Below are positions 27,101 to 35,966 of a stretch of DNA of 64,000 bases, in pieces. This DNA comes from Lewinellaceae bacterium. Its GTDB lineage: Bacteria > Bacteroidota > Bacteroidia > Chitinophagales > Saprospiraceae. How positions within the stretch are numbered: the stretch's first letter is position 1; each line of letters starts with the position of its first letter. Below the pieces are notes generated by a model. The model saw nothing but the letters and a program-made list of their open reading frames with translations, did not search any database and was not told the DNA's origin. Position numbers and translations under genes: made by a program. The stretch is from positions 62,001-126,000 of the forward strand of contig JACJXW010000004.1 in assembly GCA_020636405.1 (NCBI GenBank), in the 5' to 3' direction.

Positions 27101-27410
27101 AATTAGGTGAATTTAGTTGGTTTTACTGTTGTTGTTTTAACATTAATGTAGGTACAAGATTCTTACAAGGTAAGAACTATTGTGTAAAGTAAAGCATTTT
27201 AGCGAGGTATTTTTTGGTGAAATGCACCATATGCAGTAAAAATAAAGGTTTTTAGGGTGTTATATGGTAAGTAATTTGGTTTCTGAGATATGTGCTTCGG
27301 ATAGGAATTGCAAAAAAGGCAGATATCACGTAGACTTTAGGATAGGTAAACAAAAAAAGCCGCTTCCAAGTATTCCCTGGAAGCGGCTTTTTTTGGGGTG
27401 GCAAACCAAC
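27101..27410. other. 310-bp intergenic region between clpX and the DoxX-like gene
   Basis: Holds the DoxX-like promoter on its left side (AT-rich) and the clpX terminator on its right side. Nothing else was recognised. Confidence 0.6.
27352..27394 (-). terminator. terminator after clpX
   Basis: Perfect 17-bp arms (AAAAAAAGCCGCTTCCA and its complement) with a 9-base loop give T-runs on both strands, 17 bp beyond the clpX stop. Confidence 0.93.
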
Positions 27411-28661
27411 TCAAGCTGCGCGCAGCTGCTTGCTGAGCTTGCTGTGGCCGAGTTTTTCCTCCGCGTAGGCGCGGCTGACTTCGAAGTGCTTAACGTCACG
27501 CGTGGAAGGCAGGTCGAACATGGCGTCGGTCATGATAGCTTCGCAGATACTGCGCAGGCCGCGGGCGCCGAGTTTGAATTCCAGCGCCTTTTCGGCGACA
27601 TATTCGATGGCATCCTGGGTAAACTCCAGTTTGATGCCTTCCAGTTCGAACAATTTTTTATATTGGTTAACCAGGGCGTTGCGCGGCTCAATAAGAATGC
27701 GTTTGAGCGCATCCAGGTCGAGCGGCTCGAGGTAGGCCAGCACCGGCAGGCGCCCGATCAACTCGGGGATAAGGCCGTAGCTCTTCAGGTCCTGATGGTT
27801 GATATACTGCAACATATTATCCCGGTCGACCGTCTGAACATCGCCGGATTTGAATCCGATCACCTGGGTATTTATCCGGCGGGCGATGATCTTTTCTATG
27901 CCGTCAAAGGCGCCTCCGCAGATGAACAGAATATTGCTGGTGTTGATCTTTACGAGTTTTTGCTCCGGGTGTTTACGTCCGCCCTGTGGAGGAACGTTCA
28001 CGTCGGTACCTTCCAGCATTTTCAGCATGGCCTGTTGAACGCCCTCGCCGGAAACATCACGCGTGATGGATGGGTTGTCACTTTTGCGGGAGATCTTATC
28101 GATCTCATCGATATAGACGATCCCCCGTTCGGCGGAGGCCACGTCGTAGTCGCATACCTGAAGCAGGCGGCTCAGGATGCTTTCTACATCTTCGCCAACG
28201 TAACCGGCCTCGGTAAAGACAGTAGCATCGACGATGGCGAAGGGCACGTTGAGGAATTTGGCGATCGTTTTGGCCAGCAGGGTTTTACCGGTGCCGGTTT
28301 GGCCAACGAAGACGATGTTGGATTTTTCGATCTCGATCTCATCGTGGCGGGGTTGCCGCAGGCGTTTGTAGTGGTTGTAAACGGCAACGGAGAGGAACTT
28401 TTTGGCATCGTCCTGGCCGATGACGTATTGGTCGAGGTGGCCTTTGATCTCTTTAGGTGTGATCTGGTCAGGGACGAGAAAGTCTTTTTTTACTTCCTCC
28501 TTGCGTTTGCCGCCGTAGAGCTCTTCTTCAATGATCTCTCCTGCCTGTTCCACACAGACCTCACAAATGTGGCCATCTATCCCTGCGATCAGGATGAGGG
28601 CTTCCGACTTGTCTCGGCCGCAAAAGGAACAACGATAACTTTGCTTACTGCGTCGCATCAT
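27411..28661 (-). CDS. clpX: ClpXP protease ATPase subunit ClpX
   Basis: This 416-aa AAA+ unfoldase feeds substrates to ClpP. An N-terminal C4 zinc domain (YRCSFCGRDK...HICEVCVEQ) precedes Walker A GQTGTGKT and Walker B GIVYIDEIDK. The pore/sensor region includes KMLEGTDVNVPPQGGRKHP. The IGF loop that docks ClpP is present as VIGFKSGD. It is downstream of clpP on the same strand with a hairpin between. Confidence 0.97.
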   Translation of the reverse strand: MMRRSKQSYRCSFCGRDKSEALILIAGIDGHICEVCVEQAGEIIEEELYGGKRKEEVKKDFLVPDQITPKEIKGHLDQYVIGQDDAKKFLSVAVYNHYKRLRQPRHDEIEIEKSNIVFVGQTGTGKTLLAKTIAKFLNVPFAIVDATVFTEAGYVGEDVESILSRLLQVCDYDVASAERGIVYIDEIDKISRKSDNPSITRDVSGEGVQQAMLKMLEGTDVNVPPQGGRKHPEQKLVKINTSNILFICGGAFDGIEKIIARRINTQVIGFKSGDVQTVDRDNMLQYINHQDLKSYGLIPELIGRLPVLAYLEPLDLDALKRILIEPRNALVNQYKKLFELEGIKLEFTQDAIEYVAEKALEFKLGARGLRSICEAIMTDAMFDLPSTRDVKHFEVSRAYAEEKLGHSKLSKQLRAA

Positions 28662-28680
28662 AGGCTTTTTAACTAAAAGT

Positions 28681-28724
28681 CGAAGATCCGGGCTTCTAAT
28701 TTAAGCAAGAAGCTCGGATCTTCG
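28681..28724 (-). terminator. hairpin between clpP and clpX
   Basis: 17-bp arms with one mismatch (CGAAGATCCGGGCTTCT/AGAAGCTCGGATCTTCG) occupy the 70-bp gap. The U-tract after it is short (ACTTTTAG), so it may be an attenuator or RNA-stabilising structure rather than a full stop. Confidence 0.6.
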
Positions 28725-28731
28725 TCAAACT

Positions 28732-29442
28732 TTATTCTTCTTTCTTCGGATTGTTCCGGTCGAGGACCTCGTCGATCAGGCCATATTCCTTGGCCTGAGC
28801 GGCGGTCATCCAGTTGTCCCGGTCGCAGTCTTCTTCGATCTTTTCATAGGTCTGGCCGGTATGGGCAGCCAGGATGTCGTAGAGCTGCTTTTGCATATCC
28901 TTGATCAGCTTGTAGGAGATTTCCATATCGGTTACCTGCCCCTGCATGCCGCCCAGCGGTTGGTGTATCATTACCCGGCTATGGAAAAGGCAGGTGCGCT
29001 TGCCTTTGGTACCGGCGGTAAGCAATACTGCGCCCATAGAGGCGGCCAGGCCGGTACAGATGGTATTGACATCGGGAGCTACGTACTGCATGGTGTCGTA
29101 GATGCCCAGCCCGGCGATCACAGAGCCGCCAGGGCTGTTGATGAACATTTGCACATCGCGCTTGGGGTCGTCCGATTCAAGGAACAGCAACTGGGCCTGG
29201 ATCACGTTGGCTACATAGTCATTTACGGGTACCCCCAGGAAAATGATGCGGTCCATCATCAGTCGGGAGAACACATCCATTGGGAAGACGTTCTTGATCC
29301 GCTCATCAATGATGGCCGTGGTAAAACCCTGAATGTTGGGGGCGAAAGACGGGGTTGTGGAGTCGATGTATTTTTCAAGATGCATGCTATTCATCCCGAG
29401 GTGACGGGTAGCATACTTCATAAATTCATCTTTGTGGAACAT
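28732..29442 (-). CDS. clpP: ClpP protease subunit
   Basis: The start is ATG 29442 (MFHKDEFMKYA), similar to other Bacteroidota ClpP; product 236 aa. The serine protease triad is Ser135 (GLAASMGAVL), His160 (MIHQPLGG) and an Asp near residue 209 (CDRDNWM). Other family blocks are FINSPGGSVIAGL and the C-terminal EYGLIDEVL. It forms the proteolytic chamber for ClpX. The order tig-clpP-clpX is conserved. Confidence 0.96.
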   Translation of the reverse strand: MFHKDEFMKYATRHLGMNSMHLEKYIDSTTPSFAPNIQGFTTAIIDERIKNVFPMDVFSRLMMDRIIFLGVPVNDYVANVIQAQLLFLESDDPKRDVQMFINSPGGSVIAGLGIYDTMQYVAPDVNTICTGLAASMGAVLLTAGTKGKRTCLFHSRVMIHQPLGGMQGQVTDMEISYKLIKDMQKQLYDILAAHTGQTYEKIEEDCDRDNWMTAAQAKEYGLIDEVLDRNNPKKEE

Positions 29443-29636
29443 ATGGTAATGCTTTAGTAATGTTTGGTTGGCCAGTTGAGGCAAAGCGGATTAACCGAGG
29501 GCTTCAACCCCCGGCAACCAGATGATTGATGGGGTGGAAGAGGGAGTTAAATTCACTTTGTTCGCTGGCCCTTCGTTAAGGAATCATTTGTATAACAAAT
29601 CGGCCGCTTACCGGTTGAATGGCCCTTGGAATTTTA

Positions 29637-31043
29637 TTATTCCTCTTCCTCGTAAGATTGAGCGGCAGCAGAGGCTTCACGGGCTTTGGCTACTTCGGCT
29701 TCAAATTCTTCCAGGCTGACTTTTTTAGCGGTTACCGTTACTTCGGCAGCCATCGCTTCGTACAGCCTGTCGGAAAGTACTTCATCGTAGGCCTGTTCTA
29801 CCTGTTTTTCATCTTCCATCAGGCGGGCGGCGGTACTGTCGATGATGTGCTCCATTCCCGGGGCTACTCCGCCAAAGTAACTACGTACCCGGTTCTTGAG
29901 TGTTTCAAGAACTTCCTCATTTCCCACCTCGATCTCAAACCTTTTGACCAGCTTGCTGCGAATCAGGGACCATTGCAGGTTCTTTGTGAATTTGTCGAAT
30001 TCCTTCTCGATGACCTCATCGGAAACCTTCTCATTGGTGGCTTTCATCCAACGCTTCAGGAATTCTTCGGGTAGCTCCATCTCGTTGATTTCCATCAATT
30101 TTTCCTGCATATCCCGGAACAGAAGCGCTTCCGACTGGCCATTGTAGAACTTTGAGATCTGCTCACTGATCTTCCCGCGGGCTTCCTCTTCACTGCTCAC
30201 TTCCCCTTCGCCAAAGAATTTGTCAAAGAATTCCTGATTGAGCTCCGCCGGTTCGATGCGGCTGATCTCCATCACCGTCACTTCGAAATTCTGGCCTACT
30301 TCGCGTTCATCATCGTCACTGAGGTTGAGGAAGTACTTGCGGACGTACTTTTCCTCTTTGTCCTCTTCCAGTTCGTAAAGGTTAAACCGGAAGCTGTCTC
30401 CTTTATTGCTGCCCAGCAATTGCTTCTTGGCATCTTCGTCAGAGATAGAACTGACCAGCAGGCTGAACTCCGACTCCACACCATCCACTTTGATTTCTTC
30501 CCCATCCAGTTCTTTGGCGAGCAGCTTGATCATATCATTCTCCTGAATGTCCTCTTCGGCAAACTGCCGTTCGCCGAAGCGCTTGCGGGCGGCTTCCAGT
30601 TCCTCATCGATCATTTTTTCAGCCACTTCGACTTCCATTTTTTCGAAGGTACTTTCCGGGCTTACCCCTTTTACCTCGAATTCGGGAGCCAGGCCCAGGT
30701 CGAATTTGAAAGTGTAGTCGTGCAGTTCCCGAAGTTCAAAATCAATAGGTTCCTGGCTATCTGAGGGGAGGGGCTGCCCCAGGATATTGATGTTCTCACC
30801 GGTGAGGTATCCATACAGTTCCTTTTGCAGCATTTCGTTGATCACATCGGCCAGTACAGACTTGCCGTACATTTTTTTCAGGACACTGAGTGGGGTCTTC
30901 CCTTTGCGGAAGCCTTTCATGTGCGCTTGTTTCCGGTATTTGCTGAGCTCAGAATTGAATTTGGATTCGTAGTCTTCCTTTTCGAGGGTTACCGTGAGGA
31001 CGGCATTCAAATTGTCAATATCTTCCCTGACAACTTTTGGCAT
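29637..31043 (-). CDS. tig: trigger factor
   Basis: This 468-aa ribosome-bound chaperone has the ribosome-docking loop GFRKGKTP near residue 45. The central PPIase-like region is weak in conserved motifs, as in other Bacteroidota members. The C-terminal helical arms end in an Ala/Glu-rich tail (AAAQSYEEEE). It lies upstream of clpP on the same strand, separated by about 190 bp, the standard neighbourhood. Confidence 0.93.
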   Translation of the reverse strand: MPKVVREDIDNLNAVLTVTLEKEDYESKFNSELSKYRKQAHMKGFRKGKTPLSVLKKMYGKSVLADVINEMLQKELYGYLTGENINILGQPLPSDSQEPIDFELRELHDYTFKFDLGLAPEFEVKGVSPESTFEKMEVEVAEKMIDEELEAARKRFGERQFAEEDIQENDMIKLLAKELDGEEIKVDGVESEFSLLVSSISDEDAKKQLLGSNKGDSFRFNLYELEEDKEEKYVRKYFLNLSDDDEREVGQNFEVTVMEISRIEPAELNQEFFDKFFGEGEVSSEEEARGKISEQISKFYNGQSEALLFRDMQEKLMEINEMELPEEFLKRWMKATNEKVSDEVIEKEFDKFTKNLQWSLIRSKLVKRFEIEVGNEEVLETLKNRVRSYFGGVAPGMEHIIDSTAARLMEDEKQVEQAYDEVLSDRLYEAMAAEVTVTAKKVSLEEFEAEVAKAREASAAAQSYEEEE

Positions 31044-31316
31044 AGCGCTTAGCTTATTAGGTTAATGGTATGGTTCAAATGTACTGCAGAAGGTTTTGGG
31101 ACGGGTTCCTATTGAGCGGCCCGTTAAGATCAAAACGAGTTATCCCGAATTTCAGGAGGGAAGGCCTATGCGCCTGATTATCAATTGTAAACTGTTGGCG
31201 GCTGTTGCGAGGCGCAAGTTGCCCAACGCGCTAACCCATATCCCGCAACAAATTGATAGTCAAGATTCAATGATCCAACCTCCAATCTCCTTATATCCGG
31301 TAAATAAGATTTTAAG

Positions 31317-31398
31317 TGCGGGTGGAGGGACTCGAACCCCCACGCCTTGCGGCACTAGATCCTAAGTCTAGCGCGTCTACCAATTTCGCCACACCCGC
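31317..31398 (-). tRNA. tRNA-Leu (anticodon UAG)
   Basis: A complete cloverleaf reads on the minus strand. The acceptor stem is GCGGGTG/CACCCGC with discriminator A. The anticodon stem CTAGA/TCTAG holds loop CTTAGGA, so the anticodon is TAG. A variable arm (TGCCGCAAGGCGT) of class II type and a GGTTCGAGTCC T arm follow. CCA is not encoded. Confidence 0.96.
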
Positions 31399-31549
31399 TC
31401 TTAGTAGCTGATTATCAATTCGATAGGACTTGAAAGACACCGTCTTTGCCCCGGCTTTTCCAAAGGCGGGACAAAGATAGTGTGTTTTTAGTGAAAAAGC
31501 CTAGTATTTCAATGACTTTTGAATGCACAGGAACCTATTTTTGCCGCTG

Positions 31550-32060
31550 TTAATCAACGAGTATGGAGCTGTTGTTCATCACGTTGGCAATCAGGGGGGT
31601 GCCGATCTGCAGAACGGAAGGCTGGTTGCTAAACTGGCCTCTTATGGTTTGCTCGCTGCCGTTGAGTTTCAGCTGCTGGCCGTCGGCTGCCTGAACGCTG
31701 ACCGCCTCAATGGTGATCTCCTCAGGGTCGTTGTAGGTGGGCCGGCAGATATTTTTTACTCTTGGCAGCCCTATTGCGCCAGTTCGGATCACAACTTTGC
31801 CGTTGTCACTAAGATCCGGAATGCTGTCACTGAGTTGGTTCCCAAAACATTGAAAAACTTCCAAATTGGGTAGGTTGGAGAATTCCGGAATACCGCCGGT
31901 TAACTGGTTGCCGGAACACCATAGGCCCCTCAGGTTAGGCCGCTTGGAAAAATCGGGTATTCTTCCAGTTAATTGATTGTTGAAGCACTAGCATTCGAAG
32001 AGGTTTGGAAGATTCGAGAAATCAGGTATGCTGCTGGGAAGTTCATTATCATTGCAGAGG
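31550..32060 (-). pseudogene. leucine-rich-repeat protein remnant (5' truncated, internal stop)
   Basis: Read leftward from about 32059, the frame encodes LRR units of about 23 residues, such as NNQLTGRIPDFSKRPNL, GNQLTGGIPEFSNLPNL and GNQLSDSIPDLSDNGK. A 75-residue C-terminal domain follows (IEAVSVQAADGQQLKLNG...), ending at 31550. A TAG at 31988-31990 interrupts the repeats in frame (FEC-stop-CFNNQL). The repeats break off abruptly at 32056-32070, where a plus-strand TPR fragment begins. No signal peptide or start is left. It is probably the end of a larger surface LRR gene; the piece from 31864 could still be translated. Confidence 0.8.
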
Positions 32061-32065
32061 CAGCG

Positions 32066-32253
32066 CCGACAACATTGCCAACGTTGAAAATGGAGAGTGG
32101 AACCAGGCCAATGCTTACCTGGCCGACGGGCAAAATGCCAAAGCCCGGACGCTCCTGCAACAAATTGCTGCCAACCCGGACCATTCCTATCACGATGATG
32201 CCGTGGCCCTGCTTGAGCGGCTGGACAGCTTCTGGCGGAAGCTGTCCTGGTAG
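32066..32253 (+). pseudogene. TPR protein C-terminal remnant
   Basis: The plus-strand frame from about 32066 reads DNIANVENGEWNQANAYLA...AKARTLLQQIAANPDHSYHDDAVALLERLDSFWRKLSW and stops at 32253. This is a TPR-type C-terminus, of a kind common in Saprospiria membrane proteins. Everything upstream is missing: the sequence changes at 32056-32070 into the antisense LRR remnant. A Met at 32005 in the same frame opens into non-homologous residues and is unlikely to be a real start. Confidence 0.65.
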
Positions 32254-32326
32254 AACCGGTAGGGCCTTTGCAAGTTACCCGGCGAAAAAAGAAGATGAGG
32301 TGTAACGCTTGCCGTTTCTTTTTTGT

Positions 32327-32334
32327 TAGATTTG
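32327..32334 (+). promoter_or_regulatory. candidate -7 element upstream of rsh
   Basis: TAGATTTG fits TAnnTTTG exactly, about 127 bp before the rsh start. The nearest TTG is only 15 bases upstream, so the -33 part is weak. Confidence 0.4.
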
Positions 32335-32460
32335 TATAGGCCCAAATGTTAAGGTTAATTTATTGATAACCCGTTGCTTAAACATATTTACACAATTACC
32401 GTAAAATAAAGAAAGAAGGCTCTGTAACGGGGCGCTTTCTCAACTGTAGGATCTATTATC

Positions 32461-34698
32461 ATGGCTGAGGTACTGACAACAATCAATGACGAAGAAAAAA
32501 GGCTGATCCAGAATGCCTATCGGGACCTGTTGCGTTCGATCAAATCGGAGATGACCGAAGAAGACCGCATCAACATCAGGCAGGCCTATGAACTGGCCGT
32601 CCAGGCTCACAGCGAACAACGCCGCAAGTCGGGGGAACCCTATATCTTGCACCCCATCGCCGTAGCCAAGATCTGTGCTGATGAGATCGGCCTTGGCCCT
32701 ACTGCCATCATTTCCGCCCTCCTGCACGATGTAGTGGAAGATACGGATGTGACTTTGGAAGACATCCGGAAAAAATTCGGCGACCGCATCGGGAAGATCG
32801 TCGATGGCCTCACCAAACTGGATAGTGCCTACAATGCCGAAAGCCCCCAGGCGGAAAACTTCCGCAAAGTGCTTAGTACACTGGTGGAGGATGTTCGCGT
32901 GGTGTTGATCAAAATGGCCGACCGCCTTCACAATATGCGCACCCTTGGGGCTATGCCGCGCCACAAACAGCTGAAGATCGCTGCCGAGACCAGCTACGTC
33001 TATGCCCCCTTGGCCCATCGCCTTGGCTTGCACAACATCAAGACCGAGTATCTCGACCTGTGCATGAAGATAACCGATCCGGAAAATTACCACGAAATTG
33101 CCCGGAACCTGTCAGAAACCAAGCGCTCCAGAGAATCCTATATCGAGGAGTTCATCAGCCCCCTCAGAGATAAATTGGATGAGATCGGTGTGGAATATAA
33201 GATCACCGGCAGGCCAAAATCCATCTATTCCATCTGGAATAAGATCAAGAACAAAAAGGTGCCTTTCGATGAAGTCTATGACCTCTTCGCTGTACGCATT
33301 ATCATGGATGTGCCGGTAGAGAAGGAAAAGCTGGTATGCTGGCAGGCCTATTCCATCGTCACCGACGTACATACGCCAATTCCGGAGCGCCTTAAGGACT
33401 GGATCACCACTCCGAAGTCCAATGGTTATGAATCCTTGCATACCACCGTTATCGGGCCGAAGGGCCGGTATGTGGAAGTGCAGATCCGTTCCACCCGCAT
33501 GGATGAGATCGCAGAACGCGGTTATGCCGCGCACTGGAAATACAAGGGCGTTTCCCGCCATCCGGACGTCTACGAGCGCTGGTTGGACAGCGTCCGCGAG
33601 ATCCTTGAAAACCCCAACAGCGATGCGGTAGAATTCCTGGGGGACTTCCGCGCTAACAACCTTTTTAACGAAGAAGTCTTCGTTTATACGCCCAAGGGAG
33701 ACATGCGCATCCTGCCTAAAGGCGCCACTGCCCTGGATTTCGCCTTCTTCATTCACTCCGATGTAGGGTATCATTGCTCGGCCATCAAAGTGAACAATAA
33801 GATGGTGCCTATGGGCTACAAGGTGCGCAATGGTGACCAGGTCTCTATCCTTACCAATAAGAATCAGAAACCGAGCGAAGACTGGCTGAAGCTGGTCGTC
33901 ACCGGCAAGGCGCGGTCCAAGATCCGATCCGCCATGAAGGAAGAGCGCCGCCGCAAAGGGGAGATCTGGAAAGAGGCTCTGGAACGGAAGCTCAATGGCC
34001 TGAAGGTAGATTTCGATAAGAGCGTAGACCTGCTGGTCAAGGACTATGACCTGGATTCGCATGCTGATCTGTATTACGCCATGGCCACCGGCGAGCTGAC
34101 CATTCCCGAGATATTCAAAACCCATAGGGTAGAGTTGGGAAAAGACGGCAGCCGCTTTCTGGTGGGGGTCGAAGAACTCAAGGAAGAAAAAGCGCCCGCT
34201 GAACAGAAACCCCGCAAAGCGCGTAAGGAAAAATTTACCGGCAAGCCCCGCCTGCTCATTAACGGTGAGCCGGCCGAGCGCTTCAACTATACTTTTGCCA
34301 ACTGCTGCAACCCGGTACAGGGTGACGATATTTTCGCGTACCTCACGGCCAATGCCGGGCTCAAGATTCACCGCGCCAATTGTCCCAATGCCACCAACCT
34401 GATGGCCAATTACGGCTACCGGGTCATGAAGGCAGAATGGATCTCCACTACAGACACTACTTTTGTCGCCGACCTGAGGATCACCGGTATCGACGATGGC
34501 CCCGGCGTCATTGAGCGGCTGACCAACAAGATCTCTACCATGCTGGGCCTCAATATCCGGTCCTTTAACATCGCCGGGGATGAAGGCTACTTTGAAGGAA
34601 AGGTCAGCCTGTTGGTGAAAAATACCGACCAGCTCAATCTCGCCATTCGGGCCCTTAAAAACCTGGACAGTGTTTCAACTGTTACCAGGGTAGATTGA
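32461..34698 (+). CDS. bifunctional (p)ppGpp synthetase/hydrolase (Rel/Spo)
   Basis: This 745-aa stringent-response enzyme makes and hydrolyses (p)ppGpp. The HD hydrolase domain is intact (His89-Asp90 in LLHDVVEDT). The synthetase domain has YKITGRPKSIYSIWNKI and the RIIMD strand. TGS (YTPKGDMRILPKGATALDFAF) and ACT (FVADLRITGIDDGPGVIERL) domains follow. The zinc-finger-like segment NCCNPVQGDDI precedes the ACT part. Both catalytic halves look complete, as expected for the single long RSH of many Bacteroidota. Its stop codon abuts the second copy of the palindromic element. Confidence 0.96.
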   Translation: MAEVLTTINDEEKRLIQNAYRDLLRSIKSEMTEEDRINIRQAYELAVQAHSEQRRKSGEPYILHPIAVAKICADEIGLGPTAIISALLHDVVEDTDVTLEDIRKKFGDRIGKIVDGLTKLDSAYNAESPQAENFRKVLSTLVEDVRVVLIKMADRLHNMRTLGAMPRHKQLKIAAETSYVYAPLAHRLGLHNIKTEYLDLCMKITDPENYHEIARNLSETKRSRESYIEEFISPLRDKLDEIGVEYKITGRPKSIYSIWNKIKNKKVPFDEVYDLFAVRIIMDVPVEKEKLVCWQAYSIVTDVHTPIPERLKDWITTPKSNGYESLHTTVIGPKGRYVEVQIRSTRMDEIAERGYAAHWKYKGVSRHPDVYERWLDSVREILENPNSDAVEFLGDFRANNLFNEEVFVYTPKGDMRILPKGATALDFAFFIHSDVGYHCSAIKVNNKMVPMGYKVRNGDQVSILTNKNQKPSEDWLKLVVTGKARSKIRSAMKEERRRKGEIWKEALERKLNGLKVDFDKSVDLLVKDYDLDSHADLYYAMATGELTIPEIFKTHRVELGKDGSRFLVGVEELKEEKAPAEQKPRKARKEKFTGKPRLLINGEPAERFNYTFANCCNPVQGDDIFAYLTANAGLKIHRANCPNATNLMANYGYRVMKAEWISTTDTTFVADLRITGIDDGPGVIERLTNKISTMLGLNIRSFNIAGDEGYFEGKVSLLVKNTDQLNLAIRALKNLDSVSTVTRVD

Positions 34699-34710
34699 TC
34701 GAAGGATCAA

Positions 34711-34762
34711 GGAATGAAGGATTGAATATTGGGCGCCCATTCCATTGCTCAATCCTTCATTC
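34711..34762. repeat. palindromic intergenic element, copy 2
   Basis: Perfect 13-bp arms (34713-34725 and 34749-34761) flank a core with the palindrome TGGGCGCCCA. Over 52 bases it aligns end to end with 383-434. Further 8-bp units extend on both sides (AAGGATC.., CATTCAAT CATTCATT). Confidence 0.8.
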
Positions 34763-34949
34763 AATCATTCATTCCTTTCGTTATCGAAAGTCAGGAAGGT
34801 TTGTTAACTTTACTATTCACAGTGATCAAAGAACAAGTTCCCTGTTTGAGGTTTTGAAAACAGCGGGTTTTCAGCCTTTGAGGCTTCAAAACTTCCCTGT
34901 TTTAAAAGCCGGTGAACTTGCTTTTTGAGGACTTCTTAAGAAACAGGAT

Positions 34950-35456
34950 ATGACCGCGGGAAGAACACAAGAGGAAATAATTAAAGAAGTAAAGAATATT
35001 TTTGCTTCTCACCTGGAGAAGAACAGCTTTCGCAAAACGCCGGAGCGCTTTGCTATTTTGGAAGAGATCTATAAAAGGACCGACCACTTCGATGCGGAGG
35101 CTCTTTACATCCACATGAAAAACCAGAACTATCGGGTGAGCCGGGCTACGGTCTATAACACGCTTGAACTACTGGTTAACTGTGACCTTGTGAAAAAGCA
35201 CCAGTTTGGGAAAAACCTGGCGCAGTACGAAAAGTCTTACGGATACAAACAACATGACCATCTGATCTGCGTTGATTGTGGGAAGGTGCTGGAATTTTGT
35301 GACCCCCGCATTCAACAGATCAAAAATATGATGGGCGACCTGCTGAAATTCAGGATCACCCACCACTCTCTTAACCTGTACGGGCAATGTGATGGAGCCT
35401 GCCCCCGCACGGCTAAGGAAAAAGCGGAAGCTAATGTTGCCGGCGAGGAGGGGTAA
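34950..35456 (+). CDS. Fur family transcriptional regulator
   Basis: This is a 168-aa metal- or peroxide-responsive repressor. The winged helix spans about 20-95 (RKTPERFAILEEIYKR, YRVSRATVYNTLELL). The dimer and metal region has HDHLICVDCGKVLEFCDP and a second Cys pair near the end (YGQCDGACPR), as needed for a structural zinc site. Whether it is Fur, Zur or PerR cannot be decided. The C-terminal 20 residues are charged and probably disordered. A STAS gene follows 45 bp downstream. Confidence 0.93.
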   Translation: MTAGRTQEEIIKEVKNIFASHLEKNSFRKTPERFAILEEIYKRTDHFDAEALYIHMKNQNYRVSRATVYNTLELLVNCDLVKKHQFGKNLAQYEKSYGYKQHDHLICVDCGKVLEFCDPRIQQIKNMMGDLLKFRITHHSLNLYGQCDGACPRTAKEKAEANVAGEEG

Positions 35457-35501
35457 TGCTTCACCGGCCGGGAATATGCATAATACCGAATCTACTGTCC
35501 C

Positions 35502-35852
35502 ATGGACCCTAATTACAACATAACGAAACAAAACAACGTGCAAGTCCTTGAGGTGAGGAACCTGCTCAATGAATTTGCCAACAAAGAGATACTCCGGGCC
35601 GTGCAAAACAAGATGGACGAGGGGTTTTCCAACTTTGTGGTCGACCTCAAACAAATCGCCTTTATGAATAGTGTCGGGTTGAACTTCCTCATCATGCTGA
35701 AGGCGCGTTCCAATGACAAGGGCGGGCACATTGCCGTGGCCAACGTCTCGACTAAAGTGATGGAATTGCTGGAGATGACTAAGCTGCGGCCCATCTTTCA
35801 GGTCAATAATTCAGTGGAGGAAGCCGTGGCTACCTTTCTGAACCATAACTGA
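35502..35852 (+). CDS. STAS domain protein (anti-sigma factor antagonist-like)
   Basis: This is a 116-aa single STAS domain. The phospho-acceptor position is Ser57 in FMNSVGLNFLI, matching SpoIIAA-type antagonists, so regulation by a partner kinase and phosphatase is plausible. No kinase gene lies beside it. It may be co-transcribed with the Fur-family gene and is followed by a strong terminator. Confidence 0.88.
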   Translation: MDPNYNITKQNNVQVLEVRNLLNEFANKEILRAVQNKMDEGFSNFVVDLKQIAFMNSVGLNFLIMLKARSNDKGGHIAVANVSTKVMELLEMTKLRPIFQVNNSVEEAVATFLNHN

Positions 35853-35889
35853 CCCTTGCGTATGCCTATTTTGGGCAATGAAATGGCCA

Positions 35890-35928
35890 TAAAAACCTAA
35901 CAGGCTGGCGTATCCTGTTAGGTTTTTA
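35890..35928 (+). terminator. terminator after the STAS gene
   Basis: Perfect 15-bp arms (TAAAAACCTAACAGG and its complement) with a 9-base loop and T-run. Confidence 0.93.
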
Positions 35929-35966
35929 TAATTTGTACACTAACTTGATCTCAAAACAAAACGATA

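Noticed and set aside
27264..28676. 470-codon plus-strand open frame across clpX
   Set aside because: It is antisense to a clear clpX gene; it results from codon bias.
31096..31365. Plus-strand open frame ending GGGTRTPTPCGTRS
   Set aside because: Its end is the antisense of the tRNA-Leu gene, a well-known false call.
31969..32193. 74-codon minus-strand open frame over the remnant junction
   Set aside because: It is out of frame with the LRR repeats and antisense to the TPR fragment.
33112..34371. 419-codon minus-strand open frame within rsh
   Set aside because: It is a shadow of the Rel/Spo gene, with no recognisable motifs.
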